Shown here: positions 1 to 8,423 of the stretch, piece by piece
Numbering within the stretch: the first letter of the stretch is position 1
Layout of the letters: every line of letters begins with the position of its first letter
Assembly (NCBI GenBank): GCA_002010665.1
Contig: MTON01000030.1
Coordinates: 82,651 to 123,038 of the forward strand
Source of the DNA: Candidatus Aminicenantes bacterium JdFR-78
GTDB taxonomy: Bacteria; Acidobacteriota; Aminicenantia; JdFR-78
Reading direction: 5' to 3'
Length of the DNA stretch: 40,388 bases
The notes under the pieces: generated by a model
What the model saw: the letters and a program-made list of their open reading frames with translations, nothing else
The model's database searches: none
What the model was told of the DNA's origin: nothing
Translations under genes and position numbers: made by a program

Positions 1-113
1 CTTCCCTCTTTTGCGCTTATTTTTTTAAAGCAGGTTATATTTTTCTCCCCAAATGATTCAAGCTGTTTTAGTGCATTCAATATATTAATTGTCTTATCCT
101 CCAATTCACTCAT
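1..113 (-). CDS. Partial CDS, unknown protein (cut by left edge)
   Basis: An open frame starts at an ATG whose first eight bases overlap the end of rlmB (ATGAGTGA arrangement) and runs off the left edge with 37 codons visible and no stop. An AGGAT ribosome-binding-like stretch lies five bases before the ATG, inside rlmB. The visible peptide (MSELEDKTINILNALKQLES, then about 17 more residues) looks like an amphipathic N-terminal helix, but no family can be recognised from so little. The overlap and same strand make it the next gene of the aldolase-dehydrogenase-rlmB operon. That it is a real gene is likely; its function is unknown. Confidence 0.55.
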   Translation of the reverse strand, partial: MSELEDKTINILNALKQLESFGEKNITCFKKISAKEG

Positions 114-843
114 TTTTATCCTGTAAATTCAATTTTCTTTGCTTCACAATTTCATATAAAAAAATTGAAACAGCTATAGAAACATTCAGAGAGTTAACTT
201 TTCCGAAGAGAGGAATGGAAAGAATTTTATCACACTTTTCCTTTATGAGACGACGAAGACCTTTCCCTTCAGAGCCAAACACAAGAGCTATGGGCAAAGT
301 ATAATCAAATTCATACCAGTATTCTTTACCACTTGCTTCTGCACCTATTATCCATAATCCTTTTTCTTTTAAATCATCAATTAATCGAGCAATATTCTTA
401 ACTCTCGCGACTTTCATATTTGCAAGAGCACCTGCTGAAGTATGAAAAACAATTTCAGTAAGCCCAACTGACCTTCTTTCTGGAATTATTATTCCATCAA
501 CTCCTGCAGCCTCAGCTGTTCTTATTATTGACCCAAGGTTTCTTGGATCCTCAATACCATCTAAGATTAAAAGAAAAGGGGGATGGTCCACACATAGAAC
601 ATCCTCAAGAGAAGAATAATTTTTAGGAGAAATTAAAGCTATAGCACCCTGATGTTCTCTACTTTCTTTATCCAGCTTAACTCTTGGTACAAAAATGACT
701 GGAACATTATTAATTTTAGCTATTTTAATAATCTCATTTATTTTCTTATGGGATTTATCCTTCTGGATAAATATCTTATTAATGCTCGAAGGAGAAGACT
801 TCAACATTTCGATTATTGAATTTAGGGATATTAATTTATTCAT
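106..843 (-). CDS. rlmB: 23S rRNA (guanosine-2'-O)-methyltransferase RlmB, SpoU/TrmH family
   Basis: SPOUT-class methyltransferase of 245 residues, the normal length for RlmB, which 2'-O-methylates a guanosine in the peptidyl-transferase loop of 23S rRNA. The N-terminal third (about 1-85) matches the substrate-binding domain and includes REHQGAIALISP. The catalytic trefoil-knot half has motif 1 (DGIEDPRNLGSIIRTAEAAG, about 95-114), motif 2 (LVFGSEGKGLRRL, about 187-199) and motif 3 (IPLFGKVNSLNVS, about 210-222). Its start overlaps the stop of the upstream dehydrogenase gene by one base (TAATG), so translation is probably coupled. Family assignment is firm. The exact target is inferred, since TrmH-family paralogues share these motifs. 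Confidence 0.9.
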   Translation of the reverse strand: MNKLISLNSIIEMLKSSPSSINKIFIQKDKSHKKINEIIKIAKINNVPVIFVPRVKLDKESREHQGAIALISPKNYSSLEDVLCVDHPPFLLILDGIEDPRNLGSIIRTAEAAGVDGIIIPERRSVGLTEIVFHTSAGALANMKVARVKNIARLIDDLKEKGLWIIGAEASGKEYWYEFDYTLPIALVFGSEGKGLRRLIKEKCDKILSIPLFGKVNSLNVSIAVSIFLYEIVKQRKLNLQDKNE

Positions 844-1868
844 TATTTATGGGGAAATATAAGAACTTTAAGAGAATTTTTTGCTTCCCAGACTAATTGA
901 AATCCTTTCTGTATTTCGTTCAAGCGAAGACGATGGGTTATCAGTTCTTTAACATTTATTCGTTTACTGGAAATTAAATCAAGAGCAATATTAAAGTCCA
1001 GGGCACTACCAGCATAAGAAGTAACAATTTTAATATTATTAAAAAATAAGTCATTAATTGGAAAAGAAATTTTTGCATCTGGATGTGTAGGAGCAAAAAA
1101 GAGTATTGTTCCTCCCCTCTCCACTGTCCCAAAAGCCAAATCAAATGCAGACTCTGCTCCTGTGCATATAATCACTAAATCTGCAAGTTTTCCATTATTT
1201 GCTTTTTTGAAAACTTCTGGTAAATTTTCCTGAGCCATGAAAACAGAATCCGCGCCGAATTTCCTTGCCATATTCAATCGATATTCAACAATATCCACAG
1301 CTCCAATGAATCTTGCTCCTGAAATTCGTGCCAGTTGGATATGGAGTAAACCTGTCACACCGCTTCCAATAATCAGAACACTATCACCTGGTTTAATCCC
1401 TGCAATCCTCTGCCCTCGAATAACACAGGCTAGAGGTTCAGCAAAAGTTGCCTCTTCAAAACTTATTTCATCCGGTAATAAGAAAACTCCTCTATCAACA
1501 TTTATAGCTGGTATTCTAACGAACTCGGAAAACCCTCCGGGATCAAATCGAGTCTTTCTTAGAGTATCACAGACAGTATGATAACCTCTTACACAATAAT
1601 AACACACATTACACGGAACATGATGTGAAGCAGTAATCCTGTCACCGGGCTTAAAATTTTTTACCCCATCTCCAACTTTTTCAATAGTTCCTGAGACTTC
1701 ATGACCCAGGACCACTGGAGCTTTTTTCACTCTATACCATTCAAGAGTATCACTTCCACATATTCCGCATGCCTCAACTCTCATTAAAATTTCTCCTGCA
1801 CCAATTAAAGGAATGGGCCTTTCCTCTATACGGATATCTTTATTGTTATAATATACAGCTACTCTCAC
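843..1868 (-). CDS. Zinc-dependent MDR alcohol/polyol dehydrogenase
   Basis: Medium-chain dehydrogenase of 341 residues, likely oxidising a sugar alcohol or secondary alcohol with NAD(P). Catalytic zinc ligands are visible as CGICGSD (C37) and GHE (H56, E57). The structural zinc site has the full set C86, C89, C92 and C100. A Rossmann glycine cluster (GSGVTGL) follows near residue 168. The gene lies 21 bases after an LsrF-type aldolase and overlaps rlmB by one base. Pairing with an aldolase suggests a sugar or keto-acid pathway in which the two act in sequence, but substrate cannot be read from the sequence; sorbitol-, threonine- and general alcohol-dehydrogenase subfamilies all look like this. 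Confidence 0.85.
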   Translation of the reverse strand: MRVAVYYNNKDIRIEERPIPLIGAGEILMRVEACGICGSDTLEWYRVKKAPVVLGHEVSGTIEKVGDGVKNFKPGDRITASHHVPCNVCYYCVRGYHTVCDTLRKTRFDPGGFSEFVRIPAINVDRGVFLLPDEISFEEATFAEPLACVIRGQRIAGIKPGDSVLIIGSGVTGLLHIQLARISGARFIGAVDIVEYRLNMARKFGADSVFMAQENLPEVFKKANNGKLADLVIICTGAESAFDLAFGTVERGGTILFFAPTHPDAKISFPINDLFFNNIKIVTSYAGSALDFNIALDLISSKRINVKELITHRLRLNEIQKGFQLVWEAKNSLKVLIFPHK

Positions 1869-1889
1869 TTATTGCACTCTTTAATTATT

Positions 1890-2684
1890 TTATTTTTGGG
1901 CTTTTAAACTATTGAACAATTCTTCTGCTTCTTCCACAGAAGCATTTTTATGCACGATATGTCTAATTGCCTGTATCATTGCAATCGGGTAATCAGACTG
2001 CCATATATTTCTTCCCATATCAACTCCAACTGCACCCTTTTGAATAGCATCATATGTCAGCTGAAAGACATCTCTCGGAGTTTCTAATTTAGGTCCCCCT
2101 GCTATTACAAGTGGAACAGGACAGCTATCAACCACCTTTTCAAAATCCTCACAATAATAGGTTTTAATAAATTTTGCACCGAGTTCTGCTGCTATTCTAC
2201 ATGCCAGACTCAGATATCGTGCATCCCTTTTCTCAAGTTCCTTGCCAACTGCTGTTACAGCTAAAACAGGAATACCATACTCCTCCCCTTCATCTATTAA
2301 TTCTGCGAGGTTCACGAGGGTCTGATGTTCATATTCTGTTCCCACATAGATTGAAAATGCAACTGCTGAAACATTTAATCGAACCGCTTCCCTCATACTG
2401 GTTATAATTTCCTCATCTGCAAGAGAAGGTCCAACAATACTCTGGCCTCCTGAAACCCTCAAAACTATGGGAGTTGAAGTTCCAGGGTCAACTGAAGTGC
2501 GCAGAACTCCTCTTGTCAGCATAATTGCATCAGCATAGGGCAGAAGAGGCTCAATAGTTTTTCGTGGATTTTCAAGTTTAGTAATAGGACCCAAAAAATA
2601 ACCATGATCAACTGCCAACATGACAGTCCTTCCAGTATCAGGTTTAATTATTCGAGTGAGACGATTTTTCATTCCCCAGTCCAT
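1890..2684 (-). CDS. DhnA/LsrF-family class I aldolase
   Basis: A 264-residue TIM-barrel protein of the DeoC/LsrF/FbaB class. Long stretches resemble LsrF of the AI-2 pathway, including DWGMKNRLTRI, VMLAVDHGYFLGP, GTEYEHQ and GVDMGRNIWQSD. The Schiff-base lysine is expected at K174 in FIKTYY. It lacks about 27 N-terminal residues of Escherichia coli LsrF, but the ATG has a good GGAGGG site and a promoter lies just upstream, so this start seems real. It heads the operon with a zinc dehydrogenase. No lsr transporter, kinase or regulator is near, so AI-2 degradation is not supported. A carbohydrate aldolase or acetyl-transferring role is possible. Confidence 0.8.
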   Translation of the reverse strand: MDWGMKNRLTRIIKPDTGRTVMLAVDHGYFLGPITKLENPRKTIEPLLPYADAIMLTRGVLRTSVDPGTSTPIVLRVSGGQSIVGPSLADEEIITSMREAVRLNVSAVAFSIYVGTEYEHQTLVNLAELIDEGEEYGIPVLAVTAVGKELEKRDARYLSLACRIAAELGAKFIKTYYCEDFEKVVDSCPVPLVIAGGPKLETPRDVFQLTYDAIQKGAVGVDMGRNIWQSDYPIAMIQAIRHIVHKNASVEEAEELFNSLKAQK

Positions 2685-2714
2685 TTCTTCCCTCCTGGAA
2701 ATAATCTTTGTAAT

Positions 2715-2743
2715 TCATTAGCACAAAAAAAATTAGGTGTCAA
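2715..2743 (-). promoter_or_regulatory. Sigma-70-type promoter of the aldolase operon
   Basis: On the minus strand a perfect TTGACA (2743-2738) is followed after 17 bases by TAATGA (2720-2715), preceded by TG as in an extended -10. The -10 itself is a poor match. The aldolase ATG is at 2684, about 30 bases further on, behind a GGAGGG site. Position and spacing are good, though AT-rich DNA makes chance matches common. Confidence 0.5.
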
Positions 2744-2753
2744 TTTAAATAAT

Positions 2754-4700
2754 TTAATTCTTATTTATCCATTTGCTTATCCACTTATATTCTTCTTCCA
2801 TTTTAAACAATTGATGTGCAGGTTTACGGAGTCCATGAGGCTCACCAGGAAAAACTATTAATTTTGTTGGGACACCCCTCCATTTCAAACCATAATACAT
2901 CTCCCTTGACTGAGGTAGAGGAACTCGTTCATCTTTCTCTCCACAAAAGATAATTGTTGGAGTCTTTGCATTTTTTACATAAAAAATTGGAGATTTTTTA
3001 AGATAATAGGATGACCTTTCATATGGAGGACCTTTATGCCAGATTTCTCTTATAAACCTCATATCAGTCTGCGCATAAAAAGAAAACCAATTCGACATTC
3101 CAGCACCAGAAGAAGCTACTGAAAAAATATTAAAATGGGTTATGAGCCAATTTGTAAGATGTCCTCCCGCACTCCAGCCCATAACCGCTTTTTTAGCAAC
3201 CCATCCTTTCCTTTCAAGTGCCTTTATTCCAGTTATTATATCGTCCACATCTTTTTCAAAGTAATGACCAATAATGGACCTCATCACATCATCCCCATAA
3301 CCTGTTGAGCCTCTATAATTTGGTTGAAAAACTACAAATCCCTTACCTGTCCAGAAATAAGTATATGTTCCCCAAGAAGTTGAAAAATATTTTCTATATG
3401 AAGATTCAGGTCCTCCATGAATTTGGATAAGAAGAGGATATTTCTTGGAAGGGTTAAAATTTTCTGGATAAAAGACCAATCCCTCTACTATCTTTCCGTC
3501 TTTGCTCTTCCATCGAAATGTTTCGCATTTTCCCGTATCTATTTCTTCTGCCCATTTATTCTCATTGGTTAATTTTGTCAAATTATGATTATTGATATCA
3601 AAAGAGTGCAATTCAAAAGGTAAATCAGGATTTGAATAAACACAGTATATTTTATTAAATTTTATTGAATCTTCTATATGGCGAACCCAGCCTTCTAAAT
3701 TAGAAAGCCTCATTAAATCTGAACCATCTGGATTCATTTTATAAATATTCACCTTTACTCCTTCATTAGCTGTAAAATAGATTTTTCCATCAGCCTTTGA
3801 AACAAAGTATTCGTGAACCTCGTATTTAAAACCAGGCAATAAATCATTGATCTCTCCTGTTTCTGAGTCAAGCTTAAAAATAGAGGTCTGGTAATAAGGT
3901 TCAAGCCTTTCGTTAGCATCAGATAAGAAATAAATATATTTTCCTTCTTTTCCCCATTGTAAATTCCTTTCTATTATATTGTTTTTGGTGAGTTTTTCCA
4001 GTTTGTTATCCCTGATTGATAGAATATAAATTTCAGAATTGACCATATCATTTACAAGAGGAGTTCTGGAGAGGATAAGGGCTATTTTCTCTCCATCAGG
4101 GGAAATTTCAAAATCTCTGACCGATAGACCATCTGTTGATAATTCTTTAATGCTCTTCTCGTCGAATTTCCACATCCAGAGAAGATGGAGAGGAGCCTCA
4201 TCCATTATAATTGCATCAAATCCTTTCTCTTTTCTCTTCTTTTTTTCAGGGTCAGGCTTTTCTGCAGTAAAGATTATACCTCTTCCATCTGCAAACCATT
4301 CATAGGAAACTATTGATTCATCAAAGCAAAATAATTTACGGGCATTCCCTCTCTGTGGAAAATAATACAGCTCATTTTTCTCCTTCTTTTTTCCAAGGAA
4401 GGTAATAATTCTTCCATTAGGAGACCAGGCAGGATGTGATATATCATCTAATCCGTCGGCAAGCAATAGAGACCTTCTCTCCTCTGGCCAAAACAGATAG
4501 AGAAATTTTTCTCTTTTGTTTTTTTCAAGACTGCTTTGAGATAAAATAAAAAGCAACTTTTTTCCATCTGGAGAAATCTTGATTGATGAAATTGAGCGGA
4601 ATTTAAAGATATCTTTAAATTCCATTGGACGAGCAAAAATCAGGAACCAAGAAAATACAAAGAACAGCAATAAAGAGATAAATATTCTTTTTCTTATCAC
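2754..4700 (-). CDS. Exported S9 family prolyl oligopeptidase-like peptidase
   Basis: Serine peptidase of 648 residues, of the dipeptidyl/acylaminoacyl peptidase branch of S9. An N-terminal signal peptide (about 1-24, a long hydrophobic run) sends it to the periplasm. Residues 35-400 form a TolB/PD40-type beta-propeller with repeated SPDGKKLL, WSPNGRIITF and SPDGEKIAL blades. The C-terminal alpha/beta-hydrolase has the triad S510 in GWSAGG, D590 in GEKDERV and H622 in GEPHG. Translation probably starts at GTG 4700, six bases after a GGGAGG site. It lies 14 bases behind the GspG-like gene and is probably co-transcribed. It likely trims short peptides imported through the outer membrane. Confidence 0.9.
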   Translation of the reverse strand: MIRKRIFISLLLFFVFSWFLIFARPMEFKDIFKFRSISSIKISPDGKKLLFILSQSSLEKNKREKFLYLFWPEERRSLLLADGLDDISHPAWSPNGRIITFLGKKKEKNELYYFPQRGNARKLFCFDESIVSYEWFADGRGIIFTAEKPDPEKKKRKEKGFDAIIMDEAPLHLLWMWKFDEKSIKELSTDGLSVRDFEISPDGEKIALILSRTPLVNDMVNSEIYILSIRDNKLEKLTKNNIIERNLQWGKEGKYIYFLSDANERLEPYYQTSIFKLDSETGEINDLLPGFKYEVHEYFVSKADGKIYFTANEGVKVNIYKMNPDGSDLMRLSNLEGWVRHIEDSIKFNKIYCVYSNPDLPFELHSFDINNHNLTKLTNENKWAEEIDTGKCETFRWKSKDGKIVEGLVFYPENFNPSKKYPLLIQIHGGPESSYRKYFSTSWGTYTYFWTGKGFVVFQPNYRGSTGYGDDVMRSIIGHYFEKDVDDIITGIKALERKGWVAKKAVMGWSAGGHLTNWLITHFNIFSVASSGAGMSNWFSFYAQTDMRFIREIWHKGPPYERSSYYLKKSPIFYVKNAKTPTIIFCGEKDERVPLPQSREMYYGLKWRGVPTKLIVFPGEPHGLRKPAHQLFKMEEEYKWISKWINKN

Positions 4701-4714
4701 TTTATGCCTCCCTC

Positions 4715-5083
4715 CTAAAAAGTCAATATAATATCATCTGATGTATTAAATGTTTTATCTTTCCCTGCCGAAATCAATCTAAAACTATACTCTGATAATT
4801 TTTCATATTTTATGGGTGTCCCCCATTCATCTATTCTTTTTGCAGAGAGGACATAGAAAGTTTGAAGTTCTTTAAGAGAATCAGGAACTTTTCCCTTCTG
4901 GCTTATATAAGAATTTATTATTCTTGCCAGTGAGTTCATATTAGCAACTGTTAGCTTGTATTTTGCTCTGTCCAGTAACTCTACATCTTTAACAGTCTTT
5001 TCTCTCTCATTCTTCATTATCCATAGAAAAAAGATTATCAATAATGCCAGGAATAGAATAAAAAATAAACCACGGATTCTCAT
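4715..5083 (-). CDS. Membrane-anchored GspG-like (pseudopilin C-domain) protein
   Basis: A small protein with one transmembrane segment (about residues 5-24) and a periplasmic part. Its C-terminal end (DEWGTPIKYE, ISAGKDKTFNTSDDI) resembles the calcium-binding tail of type II secretion major pseudopilins (DPWG..Y, SAGPDG..GTEDDI). The G/FTLIE prepilin peptidase site is missing, so it should stay anchored rather than assemble as a pilin. ATG 5083 is preferred because the transmembrane segment begins at once; an in-frame TTG at 5125 would add 14 residues and lies just beyond the tRNA. Neither has a clear ribosome-binding site. It precedes the S9 peptidase gene. Function is unknown. Confidence 0.7.
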   Translation of the reverse strand: MRIRGLFFILFLALLIIFFLWIMKNEREKTVKDVELLDRAKYKLTVANMNSLARIINSYISQKGKVPDSLKELQTFYVLSAKRIDEWGTPIKYEKLSEYSFRLISAGKDKTFNTSDDIILTF

Positions 5084-5138
5084 GACAGTTGAGGAGTCTT
5101 TCTTTTCAAAAACATGGGAAGACAATAAAAATAAAAAG

Positions 5139-5211
5139 TGGCGAGGGAGGGAGTCGAACCCCCGACGCAGGGATTTTCAGTCCCTCGCTCTACCGCCTGA
5201 GCTACCTCGCC
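5139..5211 (-). tRNA. tRNA-Phe (GAA)
   Basis: The minus strand folds as a complete cloverleaf of 73 bases. The acceptor stem GGCGAGG/CCTCGCC is perfect, the D-arm is GCTC...GAGC, and the anticodon stem AGGGA/TCCCT carries loop CTGAAAA, giving anticodon GAA. The T-arm GGGGG/CCCTC encloses TTCGACT with one G-T pair. The discriminator base is A and CCA is not encoded (A is followed by CTTTTT). The T-rich stretch after the 3' end could help end the transcript. Confidence 0.96.
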
Positions 5212-5224
5212 ACTCAAACATTTA

Positions 5225-5252
5225 ATTATCAAATTTATTCCTAATTTGTCAA
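5225..5252 (-). promoter_or_regulatory. Promoter of tRNA-Phe
   Basis: Minus strand: perfect TTGACA (5252-5247), 16 bases, then GATAAT (5230-5225). The expected start of transcription is about 7 bases before the mature tRNA 5' end. A second copy of the hexamer in inverse orientation (TTGTCAA, 10 bases, TTGACAA) lies around the -35 and could be an operator or chance. Confidence 0.65.
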
Positions 5253-5293
5253 GAAGATTCCTTTGACAATAATATTCAACCATTCTTTTTTGC

Positions 5294-6013
5294 CTATCTG
5301 TAAGGTTTATAGCTTTTTCTCCGCAGGCCTAAAAAGCCTCCGAAGAACCATTCAAAAAATGTGAGAAGATAACCGAGTCTCATCGGAAGACGGTCCATTC
5401 TTCTTGTAGAGGTTACAATAAATGCTTCCTTTATATAACAGAATTTTTTCCCTTCTTTTTTTAATAATTTTTTGATTTTTGTGAAAAGTTCTAAGTCCTC
5501 AGCATGCTTTAGTTCGGATCTAAAACCTCCAGCTTTCCAGAATATTTCTCTGTCACAATAGCCCATTTGAGCTGTTACATGAAACTTATCCTTCCCAAAA
5601 TCAATTAATTTAAATAGAAAGCGAGCCATAAAATTATCCGACTCCGGCACCAGTCTAATAATTCCCATTAAATATCCCTGCTCATAATAATCATTAACAA
5701 CTTGAACTAAATTTTCGCTCATTTGAGAATCAGCATCCAAAAAAATAAGTATTTTACCCTCTGCAATAGAAGCTCCTTTATTTTTTGCTCTTGATACTCC
5801 AAGCACAGGTTCCTCTATCATCAACATTTTAAATGAATTTTTTCCGACAAAAGAATTAAAAACCTCCGCAGTTCTATCAGTTGAAGCATTATTCACCACA
5901 ATTGTCTCAATTTTATTATGGTCAAAAGTCTGTTTCTCTATGGATTCAAGGGCGGATAAAAGGTATTTCTCCTCATTGTAAGCTGGAATTATTATAGATA
6001 TTTTCCGCTTCAT
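5294..6013 (-). CDS. Glycosyltransferase family 2 (GT-A fold)
   Basis: A 239-residue glycosyltransferase. The N-terminus has the GT2 signature SIIIPAYNEEKYL with VVNNASTDRT, the metal and nucleotide-sugar binding DAD is D93-A-D95, and the acceptor-side acidic motif is HAEDLELF near residue 170. A hydrophobic stretch near the C-terminus (about 212-230) suggests membrane association. The start overlaps the stop of the DUF2334 gene by four bases (ATGA), so the two are translationally coupled. It probably transfers a sugar to a lipid or protein carrier at the inner membrane. Donor and acceptor are unknown. Confidence 0.85.
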   Translation of the reverse strand: MKRKISIIIPAYNEEKYLLSALESIEKQTFDHNKIETIVVNNASTDRTAEVFNSFVGKNSFKMLMIEEPVLGVSRAKNKGASIAEGKILIFLDADSQMSENLVQVVNDYYEQGYLMGIIRLVPESDNFMARFLFKLIDFGKDKFHVTAQMGYCDREIFWKAGGFRSELKHAEDLELFTKIKKLLKKEGKKFCYIKEAFIVTSTRRMDRLPMRLGYLLTFFEWFFGGFLGLRRKSYKPYR

Positions 6014-6741
6014 TTTATATCTTTAATTAATTCACTGTAGGTTATCAGCTCTCTTCCTTTTACCAATTCATTTAAGACCTTTATAGTAAATGAGAAAGCT
6101 CTATTATTGTAAATATTCTGGGGATGTAAAACAATACGATTACATGATTGAACGGGAAATATTATTTTCGTTGAAATGGCGTTTCCAATCATTGCGCCAT
6201 ATTCAAGAAAACTGTTGATTCCATGAAAACCAAAAGCTGGTATAAATCTTTTCTTTTTTTCCCTTGTTTCTCTAACCCACAGAAGAGTTGTGAAATAATC
6301 AAAACCACAATCAGTTATAGCTTTAATTACCTTTTTGTTTTGCTTCCAGGTGGGTGAGGTAAATCCTCTACAAATAATTCCTGCTTCCTCAAATATTCTT
6401 TTTCCCTTTTCTATGGATTCTTTAGCTTCGTTATAATTTAAGCTTGAAAATTCTGAATGGATTGAATCCATTATTCCTTTCCTTTTCCAGTTTTTATGAG
6501 TATAACCATGCTGAATTATTTCATCTCCTTTATTATCTCTTTCTATTAACCATTTTAAAAAATTCTCATGTTTTAAAATATTCCATTCTCCGAAGTAATT
6601 CGGAATAACTTTTAAACAAATTTTACTAATACCAATATTTTCAAGAATTAAAACTATATCTTTGGTTTCACGAAAATAATAGGGACATACATCATGAATG
6701 GAAACAATTAATTGTTTTTTTTCTTTTGGGCTTTTACCCAT
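6010..6741 (-). CDS. DUF2334 polysaccharide deacetylase-like protein
   Basis: A 243-residue cytoplasmic protein (no signal peptide) resembling the DUF2334 branch of the NodB/carbohydrate esterase 4 superfamily. The metal-site pattern is visible as SIHDV (H16, D17) and QHGYTH (H78, H82). GFTSPTW and RIVLHPQN, in the usual later positions, complete the deacetylase layout. It lies between a GNAT gene (34-base overlap) and a GT2 gene (4-base overlap). A deacetylase, an acetyltransferase and a glycosyltransferase together suggest modification of an amino sugar on a glycan or glycolipid. That role is inferred from context. Confidence 0.8.
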   Translation of the reverse strand: MGKSPKEKKQLIVSIHDVCPYYFRETKDIVLILENIGISKICLKVIPNYFGEWNILKHENFLKWLIERDNKGDEIIQHGYTHKNWKRKGIMDSIHSEFSSLNYNEAKESIEKGKRIFEEAGIICRGFTSPTWKQNKKVIKAITDCGFDYFTTLLWVRETREKKKRFIPAFGFHGINSFLEYGAMIGNAISTKIIFPVQSCNRIVLHPQNIYNNRAFSFTIKVLNELVKGRELITYSELIKDIK

Positions 6742-7409
6742 TCTTCTAAATCCATCAAAATTGTCATTAAATAAGCTTTTTTAACTTTCTCCCCCCAGAT
6801 CGTGGTCGGTTTTTTATCATAAATTAAAAATCCGTGTTTTGTATAGAGCTCTTCCGTCTGTCGATTCTCAACAAAGGTTAATTCTCCATAAACTCTTTTA
6901 ACCCCTTTCTTTAAAAAGTAATAAAACAAGCTTTCCACAAGGGCTCTACCAATTCCAAAACCTCTATATCCATCTTTTATATTAATATGAAGGTGTCCTG
7001 CTTTCTTTGGTCTTTTCGGACGCTCTCTGCTCCCCCTTAAAATAAGCCTTAAAATGAAGTCTCTGTTTTTTTTGTCATATTTCCCGATCAAACATTTTAA
7101 AAGCGCTCTGATAAAAAGAGGAAAAGCAATAAATGGATAAAAAATTAATGCAAATTTTCTTGGATTTTTACAGCCGAGCACGTAACCAATTACTTTGCCA
7201 TCGGTTTCTGCAACAAAACATGAATCTGGTTCATATTTTAAATAATATTTGATATTCAGATCAGCAAACCATTCGCGGTCATCAAAAATTTCATCAATAG
7301 GTTTTCCCAAGAATCCTGTTTCGCAACACAATTCTCTAATCTGTTTCTTATCCTTTGACTTATATTTTCTAATTAATATTTTTTGGCCTTTGACATTAAT
7401 TATTTTCAT
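6708..7409 (-). CDS. GNAT family N-acetyltransferase
   Basis: Acetyl-CoA-dependent acetyltransferase of 233 residues when started at ATG 7409. The acetyl-CoA loop YRGFGIGRALVESL (motif A, Q/R-x-x-G-x-G/A type) follows the HLHINIKDG strand, and motif B (YTKHGF) lies near the C-terminus. A basic, hydrophobic insert (IFYPFIAFPLFIRALLK) before the core is unusual and might bind membrane. An in-frame TTG at 7454 would add 15 residues but adds no conserved sequence. It is the first gene of the GNAT-DUF2334-GT2 group and overlaps the second by 34 bases. The acceptor substrate is unknown. Confidence 0.8.
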   Translation of the reverse strand: MKIINVKGQKILIRKYKSKDKKQIRELCCETGFLGKPIDEIFDDREWFADLNIKYYLKYEPDSCFVAETDGKVIGYVLGCKNPRKFALIFYPFIAFPLFIRALLKCLIGKYDKKNRDFILRLILRGSRERPKRPKKAGHLHINIKDGYRGFGIGRALVESLFYYFLKKGVKRVYGELTFVENRQTEELYTKHGFLIYDKKPTTIWGEKVKKAYLMTILMDLEEWVKAQKKKNN

Positions 7410-7500
7410 TGATATAAGTAAGATAAGTTTAAAAGAAATTAATTTAAAATACAATCAAAAAATTTTATAATTCTATTATGGATTATTAGGAGGTAAAGAT

Positions 7501-8274
7501 ATGAAAAATAAGCTAATATTAGTTATAATTTTAACATATTCCATAGCTTTTGGTTTCTTATTAGGAGCACAGAAATCACCAAAAATAGTGTTCAATGAAG
7601 AAGCATGGGATTTCGGTAATGTAAAAGAGGGGAAAATAGTAACCCATGTATTTGAGTTTGAAAATAAAGGAGATGCAGAACTTATAATAAAAAAAGTTGA
7701 AACAAGCTGTGGATGCACTGCTGTTCTTCTTTCCAAAAATAGACTAAAGCCTGGTGAAAAAGGAAAAATTAAGGTAACTTTCAATTCAAGAGGATTCGAG
7801 GGCAAAGTTGTAAAATATATATTCGTCAGAAGTAATGACCCAAAAAATTCCTATAAGCAACTTAAAATTAGTGCAAATGTTTTAGTTCCCCCTCGTCCAA
7901 AAATCGTACTAATTCCCAATTACGAAGACCTGGGAATAATTCTTGATAGCGAGGAGGTCACCTGTAAAGGAAAAATAAAAAACGAAGGGGATGAAGAACT
8001 TATTGTTAATCAAATTATCTCATTTAATAAAAAGACCGAGTTTCATCAATCGGGGAAGAAAATCAACTTTCCAATAAGAATAAAACCAGGTGAGACCAAA
8101 GAAATTGAAATAAAATTAATCCCGCCTCATAAAAAAGGAGTATTACGAGAATACATTCAATTCAGATCCAATGACCAGAGAAGACAAACAATTACCCTGT
8201 ATTTGACCGGTTATGTTATAGATAAAGATCAGTTAAAAAAATTATTCACAAAATATAAAGATTTAATTAAATAA
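7501..8274 (+). CDS. Exported DUF1573 (HYDIN/ASPM-type Ig-fold) protein
   Basis: A 257-residue secreted protein behind an excellent AGGAGGTAAAGAT site. Residues 1-22 form a signal peptide. Two Ig-like repeats follow, about 33-128 and 140-240. The first has the DUF1573 hallmarks DFGNVKEGKIVTHVFEFEN, SCGCTA and LKPGEKGKIKVTFNS, and the second is a diverged copy without the CGC cysteines. Such proteins are common in the Bacteroidetes/Acidobacteria/Aminicenantes range and are presumed to bind or scaffold in the periplasm. A TATAAT at 7466-7471 is a candidate -10 with a poor -35. It stands alone; the next gene has its own sigma-54 promoter. Confidence 0.85.
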   Translation: MKNKLILVIILTYSIAFGFLLGAQKSPKIVFNEEAWDFGNVKEGKIVTHVFEFENKGDAELIIKKVETSCGCTAVLLSKNRLKPGEKGKIKVTFNSRGFEGKVVKYIFVRSNDPKNSYKQLKISANVLVPPRPKIVLIPNYEDLGIILDSEEVTCKGKIKNEGDEELIVNQIISFNKKTEFHQSGKKINFPIRIKPGETKEIEIKLIPPHKKGVLREYIQFRSNDQRRQTITLYLTGYVIDKDQLKKLFTKYKDLIK

Positions 8275-8337
8275 ATAACTAATACTGGACAATTTGAAAG
8301 TAAATTGGTAAAATAAAAATGTACTTTTACTAAAAAA

Positions 8338-8351
8338 TTTACACCTGTAAA
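8338..8351. promoter_or_regulatory. 14-bp perfect palindrome, candidate activator site
   Basis: TTTACACCTGTAAA is a perfect dyad centred about 105 bases before the predicted start of the sigma-54 transcript. That is typical of an enhancer site for a sigma-54 activator. A second inverted repeat (ATTTCAATT at 8368-8376 and AATTGAAAT at 8391-8399) lies between it and the promoter. The surrounding DNA is very AT-rich, so chance is not excluded. The rest of the gap 8275-8423 shows nothing recognisable. Confidence 0.4.
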
Positions 8352-8423
8352 AAATTTTAACATATTCATTTCAATTCTTTCTTAATAACTAATTGAAATA
8401 ACTTAATTTAAAAAATTAAAAAG

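Noticed and set aside
1890-2684. Naming the aldolase lsrF and assigning AI-2 degradation
   Set aside because: No lsr transport, kinase or regulator genes nearby, so only the family is claimed.
5080-5283. Minus-strand open frame across tRNA-Phe
   Set aside because: It runs through the complete tRNA cloverleaf and its promoter.
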